Shown: positions 6,324-14,959, numbered from the stretch's first letter. The stretch is DNA of 39,446 nt from Nitratireductor alexandrii (GCF_004000215.1 NZ_RBVY01000015.1:1-39446); one strand, 5' to 3'. Notes: generated by a model from the letters alone, not told the origin. Translations and numbers: made by a program.

Positions 6324-7210
6324 GCGCCTTTCCGCCCGGCCTTCTGGCGCATCTTCAAAGCGAGGTGACGACGGTATGCCAGTGCTGGCGCCTCGTGCGG
6401 AGCGACGCGACGGTTCTGGGTTTCACCGACCACGACCGCGCGCTCGTCGTCGACGGAACGTCGTGTATGCCAGGTTCGGGGTTCTCGGCCAGCGAAGCGC
6501 GCGAAAGCCTCGGCCTGGCGGTCGATACCGTCGATATCGAGGGGGCGCTGGCCTCGGCCGACCTCGACGCCGAGGAAATCGCGGCCGGGCGTTTCGACGG
6601 CGCGACGGTCGAGACCTTCCTGGTCAATTGGCGCGCGCCCGACCAGCACGCGCTGCTGCGCAGGGCGGTGATCGGCAAGATCACGGTTGAGGACGGGCGG
6701 TTTCGCGCCGAACTGGAAAGCCAAAAGCGTCATCTCGACCAGCCGCGCGGACGCTGGTTCCGGCGCGGCTGCGACGCGGAGCTGGGCGACGCGCGTTGCG
6801 GCGTCGCCCTCGACCAGCCCGCATTTACCGGTGCGGGAACGGTCAGCGCCGTCGTCACCGCCGACATGGTGGAGGTCGACGGCCTCGAGGCGTTTGAACC
6901 AGGCTGGTTTTCCAACGGCATCCTGATCTGCCTCGACGGACCGCTGGCCGGCGCGCGCTACCGCATCCTCGCGCATCGGCGCGGCAGCGCGGCCGACGAA
7001 CTGGTGATCTGGCGCGACACCGCGCCCCTGCCGCCTCCCGGTACGGCGGTGACGCTGCGCGCCGGCTGCGACAAGCATTTTTCCACCTGCAAGGCGAAAT
7101 TCGGCAATCATCTGAATTTTCGCGGCTTTCCGCACCTGCCGGGCAACGATGTCGCCTATGGCTATGCGACGCCGGACGAAAGCTTCGACGGGAGCCCGCT
7201 GGTGCCATGA
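6320..7210 (+). CDS. Baseplate hub protein with four-cysteine site, DUF2163 (GTA gp13)
   Basis: This 296-residue protein has an N-terminal DUF2163 domain and a C-terminal Phage_BR0599 domain. It begins with FPPGLLAHLQSEVTTVCQCW, and LGFTDHDRAL is visible near residue 35. Four cysteines stand out in the second half: Cys151 and Cys160 (RGCDAELGDARCG), then Cys250 and Cys257 (GCDKHFSTCKAKFG). The RcGTA hub, like lambda gpL, is reported to hold an iron-sulfur cluster through four such cysteines, so the same is likely here. The C-terminus contains FRGFPHLPGNDV. It starts at a GTG overlapping gp12 and its stop overlaps gp14. Confidence 0.92.
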   Translation: MSAFPPGLLAHLQSEVTTVCQCWRLVRSDATVLGFTDHDRALVVDGTSCMPGSGFSASEARESLGLAVDTVDIEGALASADLDAEEIAAGRFDGATVETFLVNWRAPDQHALLRRAVIGKITVEDGRFRAELESQKRHLDQPRGRWFRRGCDAELGDARCGVALDQPAFTGAGTVSAVVTADMVEVDGLEAFEPGWFSNGILICLDGPLAGARYRILAHRRGSAADELVIWRDTAPLPPPGTAVTLRAGCDKHFSTCKAKFGNHLNFRGFPHLPGNDVAYGYATPDESFDGSPLVP

Positions 7211-7662
7211 GCGTAAGGCCGGCATCGAACGGGTCCATTGGCGCGCGGGTCGTCGCCGAAGCGCTCGGCTGGGTGGGGACCCCCTACCGCCATCAGGGCT
7301 CGAAAAAGGGCGTCGGCTGCGACTGCCTGGGACTGGTGCGCGGTGTCTGGCGCGCGCTCTACGGGCGCGAACCCGAGCCGGTCGAAGCCTACGCGCCGGA
7401 CTGGGCGGAAGCGGGCGGACGCGACCGCCTGCTGGACGCCGCGCGCCGTCACTGTCGCGAGCGTCCGCTGGCGGCAGCATCGGCGGGCGATCTGGTGCTG
7501 TTTCGCTGGAAACCGGCACTGCCGGCCAAACATGCCGGCATCCTGCTTGTGCCGGATCGCTTCGTGCACGCCTATCAGGGCCATGCGGTCACGGTCTCCG
7601 CGCTCGTGCCGCAATGGCGCCGCCGCATCGCCGGCGTTTTCTCGTTTCCCGAACCCGACTGA
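7207..7662 (+). CDS. NlpC/P60-family cell wall peptidase (GTA gp14)
   Basis: This 151-residue NlpC/P60 cysteine peptidase is expected to cut peptidoglycan peptides during particle entry. The catalytic Cys is Cys40 in GCDCLGLVRGVW; the preceding Cys38 replaces the usual small residue. The second catalytic residue is His109 in PAKHAGILL, and His121 in VHAYQGH is a possible third. AGDLVLFRW at about 93-101 is the usual strand before the His. It is a single-domain enzyme without signal peptide, consistent with assembly into the tail tip rather than secretion. The ATG overlaps the hub gene by 4 bases. Confidence 0.93.
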   Translation: MSVRPASNGSIGARVVAEALGWVGTPYRHQGSKKGVGCDCLGLVRGVWRALYGREPEPVEAYAPDWAEAGGRDRLLDAARRHCRERPLAAASAGDLVLFRWKPALPAKHAGILLVPDRFVHAYQGHAVTVSALVPQWRRRIAGVFSFPEPD

Positions 7663-7671
7663 GGGCAAGTC

Positions 7672-10600
7672 TTGGCCACACTCCTGCTCCAGGCCGCCGG
7701 CGCCTATCTCGGCGGTTTTCTGGGCGCGACCGGCGTTACCATCGGCACCGCCGCCGGCGCGCTCGCCGGCTATGCCCTGGACCGCTATGTGCTGGGCGGA
7801 ACGCGCACGCGGGAAGGGCCGCGACTGAAAGGCGCGCAGCCCTTTTCCGCCGAGGAGGGGACACCCGTGCCCCGGCTATACGGCACCGCGCGGCTGGGAG
7901 GCACGCTGATCTGGGCGACGCGGTTCGAAGAAACCCGCACCTCCGAGCGCCAGGGCGGCAAGGGCGGTCCGCGCGTCAATTCCTACGCCTATTTCGCCAA
8001 CGCGGCCTTCGCCCTGTGCGAGGGCGAGATCGCCACGATCCGCAGGGTGTGGGCCGACGGCCGCGAACTCGACCTGACCGCGGTCACCATGCGCCTTTAT
8101 CGCGGCGGCGAGGACCAGCCGCCCGATCCGCTGATCGAGGCCAAGCAGGGCGCGGGCAACGCCCCGACCTATCGCGGGATCGCCTATGTCGTGTTCGAAC
8201 GCCTGCCGCTCGAAGCGTATGGCAACCGCCTGCCTCAGCTGCAGTTCGAAGTCATCCGCCCTGTCGGTCCGTTGTGCGGCCAGGTCCGCGCCGTCGCGCT
8301 GATTCCGGGTTCGACCCAGTTCGGCTATGCGCCGGACGAGGTCAGCCAGAGTATTCAGCTCGGTGAGGCCGGTCTCGTCAACCGGCACGTGCTCTATGCG
8401 GCCAGCGATTTCGAAGCCTCGCTCGACGAACTCGTCGCCACCTGCCCGAACCTGACAAATGTCGCCCTGGTGGCGACCTGGTTCGGCAACGATCTCAGAG
8501 CCGGAGAGTGCCGCATCCGGCCCGGCATCACCGACCCGTCGATCGCCGCCGCGTCGGCTCCCTGGGAAGCCGGCGGGCTCGGTCCGGCCGAGGCCGACAT
8601 CGTCTCGCAGGACGCCGGCCGCGCCGCCTATGGCGGCACGCCGTCCGATCTGTCGGTCATCCAGGCGATCGGGGCCTTGAAGGCCCGCGGCCTGAAGGTC
8701 ACGCTCTACCCCTTCATCATGATGGACGTGCCGGAAGGCAACACGCTGCCAGACCCTTATGGCGGCCCCGCCCAGGCGCGTTATCCATGGCGTGGCCGCA
8801 TCACGTGCGATCCGGCGCCGGGTCGGCCTCAAAGCGCCGACAAGAGCGCCGCCGCGCGCGGCCAGGCCGATCTGTTCATGGGCGCGGCGACGGCGGCCGA
8901 TTTTTCGATCGAAGACGGCTTGGCCCGCTATGCCGGCGATCCGCAGGATTGGGGTTATCGCCGTTTCGTGCTGCATTACGCGATGCTGGCGCAGGCGGCC
9001 GGCGGCGTCGACGCCTTTCTGATCGGCTCCGAATTACGCGGCCTGACGACGCTGCGCGACGAAACCGACGCTTTTCCGGTGGTCGAGGCGCTGTGCGATC
9101 TGGCGGCGCAGGTGCGTCTTGTCGTCGGTGCGCCGACCAAGATCAGCTACGGCGCGGATTGGAGCGAATATTTCGGCCATCAGCCGGCCGACGGCAGCGG
9201 CGACGTCTATTTCCATCTCGATCCGCTGTGGGCCCATCCGGCGATCGACGCGATCGGTATCGACAATTACCTGCCGCTGGCCGACTGGCGCGACGGCGAT
9301 CATGCCGGAACCAGTCCCGATGGCGCGGCTGGCCCCTACGACGCCAAGGCGCTGCGGGCGGCGATCGCCGGCGGCGAACGGTTCGACTGGCACTATGTAA
9401 GCGAGGCGGCGCGCCTGATGCGCGAGCGCAGCGCCATCACCGACGGCGCCTACGGCAAGCCGTGGGTGTACCGCCCCAAGGATATCGTCTCTTGGTGGTC
9501 GAACCCGCATCATGACCGCCCGGGCGGGGTGGAGGCGGCGACGCCGACGGCCTTCGTGCCCCGCTCGAAGCCGATCTGGTTTACCGAACTCGGTTGTCCG
9601 GCCTGCGACAAGGGGCCGAACCAGCCCAACGTCTTCGTCGACCCCAAATCCGCCGAAAGCGCGTTGCCGCATTTTTCCAATGGCGGCCGCTCGGACCTGG
9701 CCCAGCACCGTTTCCTGCGCACCCATCTCGACCATTGGGACGAGGCGGTCGCCGGTTTCGTCGAGACCGACAACCCGGTCTCGGGCGCCTATGGCGGACG
9801 GATGATCGACCGGGACCGGATCTATCTGTGGGCCTGGGACGCCAGGCCCTTTCCCGTTTTTCCGCTGGCCAAGCATGTTTGGGGCGACGGCGGCAACTGG
9901 CCGCTCGGCCATTGGTTGAACGGCCGCCTTTCCAATCCGACGGTCGCCGATCTCGTCAACGCGGTTCTGGCCGACCACGGCCTGCCATTGGCCGACACCG
10001 CGGATGCCGGCGGCACGTTGGTCGGCTACGTGATCGGTCAACCCGCGACGGCACGTGCCGCGCTGGAGGAACTGGCGGATATCTATGGCCTGGCGGTGAT
10101 CGAGGACGCCGATGCGCTTGTCGTGCGCGACCTCGACACGGTGGCGGGCGCGGCGGTGGAGGTCGCCGATCTCGTCTGGCGCGAGCCCGAACCGGCGGTC
10201 ACGCGAAGGCGCGCGCCGCGCCACGATCTGCCCGGCGAAGTGGTGCTCGCCTTTCGCGATCCGATGCGCGACTACCAGGCCGCGACCGTCCGCCATCTGC
10301 GTCCGGACGCCGGCAACAACCGCCAGGAGACGTTGTCCTTTTCGGGAAATCTGGAAGAGGGCCCGGCCCGGGCGCTCGCACTCGACTGGCAGCGCCGGCA
10401 GTGGCGCGCACGCGAGACCGTCGCCTTTGCCGTGCCGGCGGGCGATCGCGGATTTGCCGCCGGATCGCTGGTGAGCCTGGCTCAGGCCGGTGTCGCCGGC
10501 GTTTTCCTGGTGACCGGGATCGAGGAGGAGCTGGTCCGCCGCGTCGAGGCACGGCGCATCGAACGCGTGCCGAAAACGCCCGATATTCCCGCACGGCACG

Positions 10601-11577
10601 AGATACCCGCCCGGCTGCCGGATGCGCTCGCGGCCCCGTTCGCCATATTCCTGGACCTGCCGCTGACCACGGTCGCGGACGAGCCCCACCGGCACTTTCA
10701 GATCGCCGCCTGGTCGCGGCCGTGGCGCGCGCAGCGCGTGTTCGCCTCGCCGGAGGAGACCGGTTTCGACGAGCGCGCCGATCTCGACCGACCGGCGGTG
10801 ACCGGCTCGCTCGCGGCCGATCTGGTCCAGGGGCCGGTCGGGCGCATCGACCGGGCAAACAGGCCGCATGTGTCGCTGCGCGGCGGCGCGCTCGCCAGCG
10901 TGTCGACCCTCCAGATGCTGAACGGTGCCAACGCGGCCGCCATCAGGGCCGACAACGGCGCGTGGGAGATTGTCCAGTTCGAGACGGCCGTCGAGACGGC
11001 GCCCAATATCTGGCAACTAGGCGGGTTGCTGCGCGGGCAGCTCGGCACCGAGGACGCGACGGCCGCCGGTGCCTCGGCCGGCGCGCCGTTCGTGCTGCTG
11101 GACGCAGCCGTCAGACCGGCAGGCTTGCGCGCGCGGGAGGTCGGCCTGCCGCTTCACTGGCTGATCGGTCCGGCCGGCGCGGATTTCGGCGGCTCGACCT
11201 TTTCGGCGGCCCATCTCGGCGGCGGCGTGCGCGCGGCCAAACCGCTGGCGCCGGTCCACATTGCCGCCAGGCCGCAGCCAAGCGGCGACGTTGCGATACG
11301 TTGGATACGCCGCGGCCGGATCGCCGCCGACAGCTGGGAGCCCGCCGAAATCCCGCTCGGCGAGGAGGCGGAGGCCTACCGGGTCGAAATCCGCAATCCC
11401 GCCGGCGCCCTCGTGCGCGCCGCCGAAACGACCGTGCCGCACTGGACCTATCCGGCTGCCGACATCCTCGCCGATTTCGCCACCACGCCGGCCGAGGTCG
11501 ATATCCTCGTCATGCAGAAAAAGGGTCTTGCCGGCGCACCGGGCCTGCGGGCGCTGCTGCGGACCGAAATCGGCTGA
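7672..11577 (+). CDS. GTA megatron / host-specificity baseplate protein (gp15)
   Basis: This very large 1301-residue protein forms the central baseplate and host-facing tip. The N-terminus has a glycine/alanine-rich hydrophobic segment (about residues 5-40), followed by VPRLYGTARLGGTLIWATRF. From about 300 to 760 lies the GTA-specific TIM-barrel glycosidase-like domain. This contains LKVTLYPFIMMDVP, IGSELRGLTTLRDE and IWFTELGCPACDKGPNQ, each with acidic residues where glycosidases hold catalytic acids. A Phage-tail_3-type domain follows, and a C-terminal beta-rich domain contains WQLGGLLRGQLGTE. The TTG start at 7672 is supported by GAGGG about 6 bases upstream. The length is close to RcGTA gp15, and no frame break was seen. 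Confidence 0.95.
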   Translation: MATLLLQAAGAYLGGFLGATGVTIGTAAGALAGYALDRYVLGGTRTREGPRLKGAQPFSAEEGTPVPRLYGTARLGGTLIWATRFEETRTSERQGGKGGPRVNSYAYFANAAFALCEGEIATIRRVWADGRELDLTAVTMRLYRGGEDQPPDPLIEAKQGAGNAPTYRGIAYVVFERLPLEAYGNRLPQLQFEVIRPVGPLCGQVRAVALIPGSTQFGYAPDEVSQSIQLGEAGLVNRHVLYAASDFEASLDELVATCPNLTNVALVATWFGNDLRAGECRIRPGITDPSIAAASAPWEAGGLGPAEADIVSQDAGRAAYGGTPSDLSVIQAIGALKARGLKVTLYPFIMMDVPEGNTLPDPYGGPAQARYPWRGRITCDPAPGRPQSADKSAAARGQADLFMGAATAADFSIEDGLARYAGDPQDWGYRRFVLHYAMLAQAAGGVDAFLIGSELRGLTTLRDETDAFPVVEALCDLAAQVRLVVGAPTKISYGADWSEYFGHQPADGSGDVYFHLDPLWAHPAIDAIGIDNYLPLADWRDGDHAGTSPDGAAGPYDAKALRAAIAGGERFDWHYVSEAARLMRERSAITDGAYGKPWVYRPKDIVSWWSNPHHDRPGGVEAATPTAFVPRSKPIWFTELGCPACDKGPNQPNVFVDPKSAESALPHFSNGGRSDLAQHRFLRTHLDHWDEAVAGFVETDNPVSGAYGGRMIDRDRIYLWAWDARPFPVFPLAKHVWGDGGNWPLGHWLNGRLSNPTVADLVNAVLADHGLPLADTADAGGTLVGYVIGQPATARAALEELADIYGLAVIEDADALVVRDLDTVAGAAVEVADLVWREPEPAVTRRRAPRHDLPGEVVLAFRDPMRDYQAATVRHLRPDAGNNRQETLSFSGNLEEGPARALALDWQRRQWRARETVAFAVPAGDRGFAAGSLVSLAQAGVAGVFLVTGIEEELVRRVEARRIERVPKTPDIPARHEIPARLPDALAAPFAIFLDLPLTTVADEPHRHFQIAAWSRPWRAQRVFASPEETGFDERADLDRPAVTGSLAADLVQGPVGRIDRANRPHVSLRGGALASVSTLQMLNGANAAAIRADNGAWEIVQFETAVETAPNIWQLGGLLRGQLGTEDATAAGASAGAPFVLLDAAVRPAGLRAREVGLPLHWLIGPAGADFGGSTFSAAHLGGGVRAAKPLAPVHIAARPQPSGDVAIRWIRRGRIAADSWEPAEIPLGEEAEAYRVEIRNPAGALVRAAETTVPHWTYPAADILADFATTPAEVDILVMQKKGLAGAPGLRALLRTEIG

Positions 11578-11621
11578 ATGCGTCCGGCCTTCCTTTTCCC
11601 CACCACAAAGGAGATATCCCC

Positions 11622-11828
11622 ATGACCGCAACCAAACCCTGGTACATGTCGCGCACCGTCTGGGCTTCGTTGATCACCGTGCTGACGGGAACCGCCGGTT
11701 TGCTCGGTGTGCCGGTCGGCGCGCTCGACAACGCCGCGCTGACGGAGACCGTGCTGGAAACCGTCACCGCGATTTCGGGACTTTTCGCCCTTTTCGGCCG
11801 ATTGTCGGCAACGGCGAAAATCGGTTAG
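11622..11828 (+). CDS. Small membrane protein at the end of the GTA cluster (holin-like?)
   Basis: This 68-residue protein starts with MTATKPWYMSRTVWASLI, a pattern I recall in small phage- and GTA-associated proteins. It has two hydrophobic segments (about 12-30 and 41-58) and ends in GRLSATAKIG. A strong AAGGAG at 11608-11613 precedes the ATG. It lies 44 bases after gp15 and is the last gene before the non-GTA block. Size and topology would suit a holin or holin-like protein for particle release, but no motif proves this. The frame is also open far upstream through gp15, so coding status rests on the start signal and family resemblance. Confidence 0.65.
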   Translation: MTATKPWYMSRTVWASLITVLTGTAGLLGVPVGALDNAALTETVLETVTAISGLFALFGRLSATAKIG

Positions 11829-11925
11829 AGTTGCCGCCGAAATCCGCAACGACGAGGCCGATCCCGGCTGAACGGGGGAGAAAGCGTGTCCGGAGCAGGC
11901 GACAGGGCCGATTCGAGCCGCGTAT

Positions 11926-11941
11926 GTTCATTCCGCGTTCA
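11926..11941 (+). promoter_or_regulatory. GTTCA direct repeat upstream of feuN (possible FeuP site)
   Basis: GTTCA occurs at 11926-11930 and again at 11937-11941, one helical turn (11 bp) apart, 25-40 bases before the feuN start. OmpR/PhoB-family regulators typically bind paired direct repeats with this period, and FeuP, encoded downstream, is in that family. Autoregulation is therefore a reasonable guess. No experimentally known FeuP motif was compared. Confidence 0.35.
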
Positions 11942-11965
11942 GCCGGTCCCGGCTAGAAGAGCGCC

Positions 11966-12262
11966 ATGAACGGTATTTGTCCCCATATCAGGAACGCGGT
12001 CCTGGCGCTTGCCGTGGCGACGGCCGGTCCCGCGCACGCGGCGATGCTCGCGCGGGCGCCGAGCGTGCCGGCCTACGTTCATACGATCGCGGCCGACTGC
12101 AACGCGATCGGCCAGTCGGTGGCCTCCAGCGCCGGCGGCCAGCTTCGCAAGGCCGTGACCGTCGACCAGGACGGGCGCACGGTGTGCGTCATCACCTATA
12201 CGGTGCCGAGCAAGGACGGCAAGCCGCCGCGTCGCGTGCAGACCACCGTAAACGCGGGATAG
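11966..12262 (+). CDS. feuN: FeuN-like small periplasmic inhibitor of the FeuPQ system
   Basis: This 98-residue protein has a signal peptide (charged start, hydrophobic core NAVLALAVATAG, likely cleavage after AHA near residue 25). The mature part of about 73 residues contains two cysteines, Cys45 and Cys74, which could form a disulfide, and the C-terminal VPSKDGKPPRRV. In Sinorhizobium meliloti, FeuN is a small periplasmic protein encoded just upstream of feuPQ that holds kinase FeuQ in check. Size, secretion and position here agree with that. It lies 78 bases ahead of feuP on the same strand. The assignment relies on context and pattern memory rather than alignment. Confidence 0.72.
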   Translation: MNGICPHIRNAVLALAVATAGPAHAAMLARAPSVPAYVHTIAADCNAIGQSVASSAGGQLRKAVTVDQDGRTVCVITYTVPSKDGKPPRRVQTTVNAG

Positions 12263-12340
12263 AGGCCGACGAACCGCTTTTCCTCCCTGGCCGAAGCACG
12301 TTAGATAGGTCCGGGCACAATCGATGGCGTCGAGGACCTG

Positions 12341-13006
12341 ATGCGCATACTCGTTGTCGAGGACGACAAGAATCTCAACCGACAAATCAGCGACGCCCTC
12401 GCCGAGGCGGGCTACGTCGTCGACACGGCCTATGATGGCGAGGAGGGGCACTTTCTCGGCGACACCGAGCCCTACGACGCCGTCATTCTGGATATCGGCC
12501 TGCCGGAGATGGACGGTCTCAGCGTCATCGAGCAATGGCGGCGCGACGGCAAGAAAATGCCGGTTCTGATGCTCACGGCGCGCGACCGCTGGAGCGACAA
12601 GGTCGCCGGCATCGATGCCGGCGCCGACGATTATGTCGCCAAACCCTTCCATATCGAGGAGGTGTTGGCACGGGTGCGCGCGCTGATCCGGCGCGCCGCC
12701 GGCCATGCCACCACCGAACTTGTGTGCGGCGGCCTCAGGCTCGACACCAAGACCTCGAAGGTTGACCTCGACGGGACGCCCGTAAAGCTGACCTCGCACG
12801 AATTCCGCCTGCTCGCCTATCTGATGCATCATATGGGCGAGGTGGTGTCGCGCACGGAACTGGTCGAGCATCTCTACGATCAGGATTTCGATCGCGATTC
12901 CAATACGGTCGAGGTGTTCGTCGGCCGCCTGCGCAAGAAGATCGGCAACGATCTGATCGAGACCGTGCGCGGCATGGGCTACCGCATGCACGGGCCCGCC
13001 GCATGA
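12341..13006 (+). CDS. feuP: FeuP, OmpR/PhoP-family response regulator
   Basis: This 221-residue two-domain regulator has a receiver domain (1-120) with acidic pocket Glu7-Asp8-Asp9, phosphoacceptor Asp51 in VILDIGLPEMDG, the Thr switch in LMLTARDRW and the conserved Lys in VAKPFHIEEV. The winged-helix DNA-binding domain (about 125-218) shows LTSHEFRLLAYLMHH and SNTVEVFVGRLRKKI. In S. meliloti, FeuP with FeuQ controls genes for cyclic glucan export and osmoadaptation, including ndvA. The specific sequence FLGDTEPYDAV and the adjacent FeuN-like gene favour FeuP over other PhoP-like regulators. The kinase gene starts within 50 bases downstream. Confidence 0.85.
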   Translation: MRILVVEDDKNLNRQISDALAEAGYVVDTAYDGEEGHFLGDTEPYDAVILDIGLPEMDGLSVIEQWRRDGKKMPVLMLTARDRWSDKVAGIDAGADDYVAKPFHIEEVLARVRALIRRAAGHATTELVCGGLRLDTKTSKVDLDGTPVKLTSHEFRLLAYLMHHMGEVVSRTELVEHLYDQDFDRDSNTVEVFVGRLRKKIGNDLIETVRGMGYRMHGPAA

Positions 13007-13049
13007 GCGCGTGCCCGGTCGGGAGCGGACAGCGGGCCGGGCACGGAGG

Positions 13050-14417
13050 ATGAGGTTCGGGCCGCGCTCGCTTTCCCTTCGCGTCGTCACCTACTCCACC
13101 GTTTGGGCCATCGCCGCGCTCGTCGTCATCGCGACGCTGATCTCCGCGCTTTACCGCGATGCCGAGGAGCGCGGCTTCCGCGGGCTTCTGACGGCCCACC
13201 TCTACAGCGTCGTCACCGCCGTCAGCGTTGCCGAAGACGGCAGCCTGCGAGGGGCGCCGGAACTGTACGACCTCAAATTTACCCAGCCGGAATCCGGCTG
13301 GTACTGGGCCGTCGAACCGGTGTCGCCCGGGCTTGGCGGCGGCTTTCGCTCGCCTTCCATGACCCGCCCGATCCCGGCGCCGCCGGTGGCGGAAGTTCCC
13401 TTCGACAGCGAATTCCAGCGCCGCTACGAGACGACGGGTCCCGGCGGCGAGCGCATCGACGTTCTGGAAAACGATTTTATCCTCGACGCGCAAAACCGCG
13501 TCGCCCGCTTCCGCGTGATGGGCAATCGCAGCGAACTCGAACAGCAGATCAGCCAGTTCGAGCGACAAATCTACACCTATCTCGCGGTTTTCGGTGCCGG
13601 CATGATCGCCATCAACGCGCTGGCGATCCTGTTCGGCTTGCGTCCGCTCGACCAGGTGCGCAACGCACTCGCCCAGGTGCGCGAAGGCACCGCCACGAAG
13701 CTCGACGGGCGCTTCCCCTCCGAAATCGAGCCGCTGGCCAACGAGACCAACGCGCTGATCGAAAACAACCGCCGCATTCTGGAACGCGCCCGCACCCAGG
13801 TCGGCAATCTGGCCCATTCGCTGAAGACACCGGTTGCCGTGCTGCTCAACGAGGGACGCTCGATGGGCGGGCAGAAGGGCGATCTGATCGTCGACCAGGC
13901 CGCCTCGATGCAGGAACAGGTCGAGCATTACCTCAAGCGCGCGCGCATCGCCGCCCAGCGCGACAGCGTCGTCTTTCGCACCCCGACACGCGACATCGTG
14001 GACCGACTGGTGCGGGTTTTCCGCAAGCTCAATCCGGCGGTGGCCGTCGAGAGCAGCTTTCCGGCCGAGGAGATCGTGTTTGCCGGCGAACGCGAGGACC
14101 TGGAGGAGATTTTGGGCAATCTCCTGGAAAATGCCGTGAAATGGGCCAAGTCGCGGGTCCGCGTGTCCCTGATGGCAGGCGCGGACAACCGCGAAAATTT
14201 CGAGATTTCGATCGAGGATGACGGGCCAGGCATTCCGCCGGACAAGGCGCGCGAGGCGCTCAAACGCGGCCGCCGGCTCGACGAAAGCAAACCCGGCACC
14301 GGGCTCGGTCTGGCCATCGTCGCCGATCTCGTCGGCGAATATGGCGGCACCATCGCGCTCGAGCGCGCGCAACTGGGCGGCCTGCGGGTCGCAATCGTGC
14401 TTCGCCAGGCCAGTTGA
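13050..14417 (+). CDS. feuQ: FeuQ, PhoQ-like sensor histidine kinase
   Basis: This 455-residue membrane kinase has TM1 at about 11-32 (TYSTVWAIAALVVIATLI), a periplasmic sensor domain up to about 165, TM2 at about 170-192 (AVFGAGMIAINALAILFG), and a HAMP-like linker. The dimerisation domain carries the phosphoacceptor His256 in NLAHSLKTPV. The ATPase domain shows the N box NLLENAVKWAK, then EDDGPGIPPDKA and GTGLGLAIVADLVGEYGG. The HSLKTP signature is PhoQ-like. The ATG at 13050 fits the family N-terminus, though GGAGG touches it directly, which is poor spacing. A GTG at 13011 in frame is the alternative start and would add 13 basic residues. It should respond to envelope or osmotic signals and be inhibited by FeuN. 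Confidence 0.85.
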   Translation: MRFGPRSLSLRVVTYSTVWAIAALVVIATLISALYRDAEERGFRGLLTAHLYSVVTAVSVAEDGSLRGAPELYDLKFTQPESGWYWAVEPVSPGLGGGFRSPSMTRPIPAPPVAEVPFDSEFQRRYETTGPGGERIDVLENDFILDAQNRVARFRVMGNRSELEQQISQFERQIYTYLAVFGAGMIAINALAILFGLRPLDQVRNALAQVREGTATKLDGRFPSEIEPLANETNALIENNRRILERARTQVGNLAHSLKTPVAVLLNEGRSMGGQKGDLIVDQAASMQEQVEHYLKRARIAAQRDSVVFRTPTRDIVDRLVRVFRKLNPAVAVESSFPAEEIVFAGEREDLEEILGNLLENAVKWAKSRVRVSLMAGADNRENFEISIEDDGPGIPPDKAREALKRGRRLDESKPGTGLGLAIVADLVGEYGGTIALERAQLGGLRVAIVLRQAS

Positions 14418-14529
14418 CGACAATGTTGACGCGGCGTGATTGATGCGGCGCCAAATTTCGGCCAAAACTGACCGGTACGCGGAATCGATCGCCCTCGCCA
14501 CCATCCGAAAAGGGAATGCAGGCCGGCCC

Positions 14530-14937
14530 ATGAGACCGAATCTCTTGCTTGCGCTTGCCTGCGCCTTGCTGTCAGGATGCACCACCACCTCGCTTGGGCG
14601 GGTGACGCCCGGGCTGCAGTCGACCGCGTCGATCGAAAAGGCGATGGATGGCGGTCTGATCGGCCGCGAACTCGGCAAGGACTTGAATTCGCGCGACCGG
14701 CGGCTCGCGCTACAGGCCGAGTACACCGCGCTCGAGCACACGCCGGGCGGCAAGCCTGTGACCTGGAAAAGCGAGGGCGGGGCATGGTCGGGCGAAGTGG
14801 TCGCGGCCCAGCCCTATCGTGTCGGCAGTCAGGACTGCCGCCAGTACAGGCATGCGGTGACCGGCGGGTCCGGCACGCGCGAGGCGCGCGGTACCGCTTG
14901 TCGCAACGAGGACGGAAGCTGGACGCCTCTGACCTAG
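14530..14937 (+). CDS. Small outer-membrane lipoprotein, 17-kDa surface-antigen-like
   Basis: This 135-residue protein has a lipoprotein signal: a hydrophobic start and the lipobox LLSGC, with Cys17 the lipidated residue. The C-terminal half (about 85-135) contains CRQYRHAVT and the closing GTACRNEDGSWTPL. This is the pattern of the RT821/17-kDa surface antigen family, where these cysteines may pair. The middle EKAMDGGLIGRELGKDLNSRDR is also family-like (given here as DGGLIGRELGKDLN). The start at 14530 is chosen because it creates the signal peptide. It is separated from feuQ by 112 bases and closed by a hairpin, so it is probably its own unit. The function is unknown beyond envelope location. 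Confidence 0.8.
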   Translation: MRPNLLLALACALLSGCTTTSLGRVTPGLQSTASIEKAMDGGLIGRELGKDLNSRDRRLALQAEYTALEHTPGGKPVTWKSEGGAWSGEVVAAQPYRVGSQDCRQYRHAVTGGSGTREARGTACRNEDGSWTPLT

Positions 14938-14938
14938 C

Positions 14939-14959
14939 CGGTTCGCCGCGGGCGAACCG
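14939..14959 (+). terminator. Stem-loop terminator candidate after the lipoprotein gene
   Basis: A perfect 9-bp stem (CGGTTCGCC / GGCGAACCG) with the 3-base loop GCG begins 2 bases after the lipoprotein stop codon. Only TT follows, so the U-tract is weak, but position and stability suit a terminator separating this gene from the ccm operon. Confidence 0.55.

Noticed and set aside
9594-11828. A 744-codon open frame overlapping gp15 in another phase
   Set aside because: Arg/Gly-rich low-complexity translation typical of high-GC shadow frames; only its last 68 codons, with their own ribosome site, look real.
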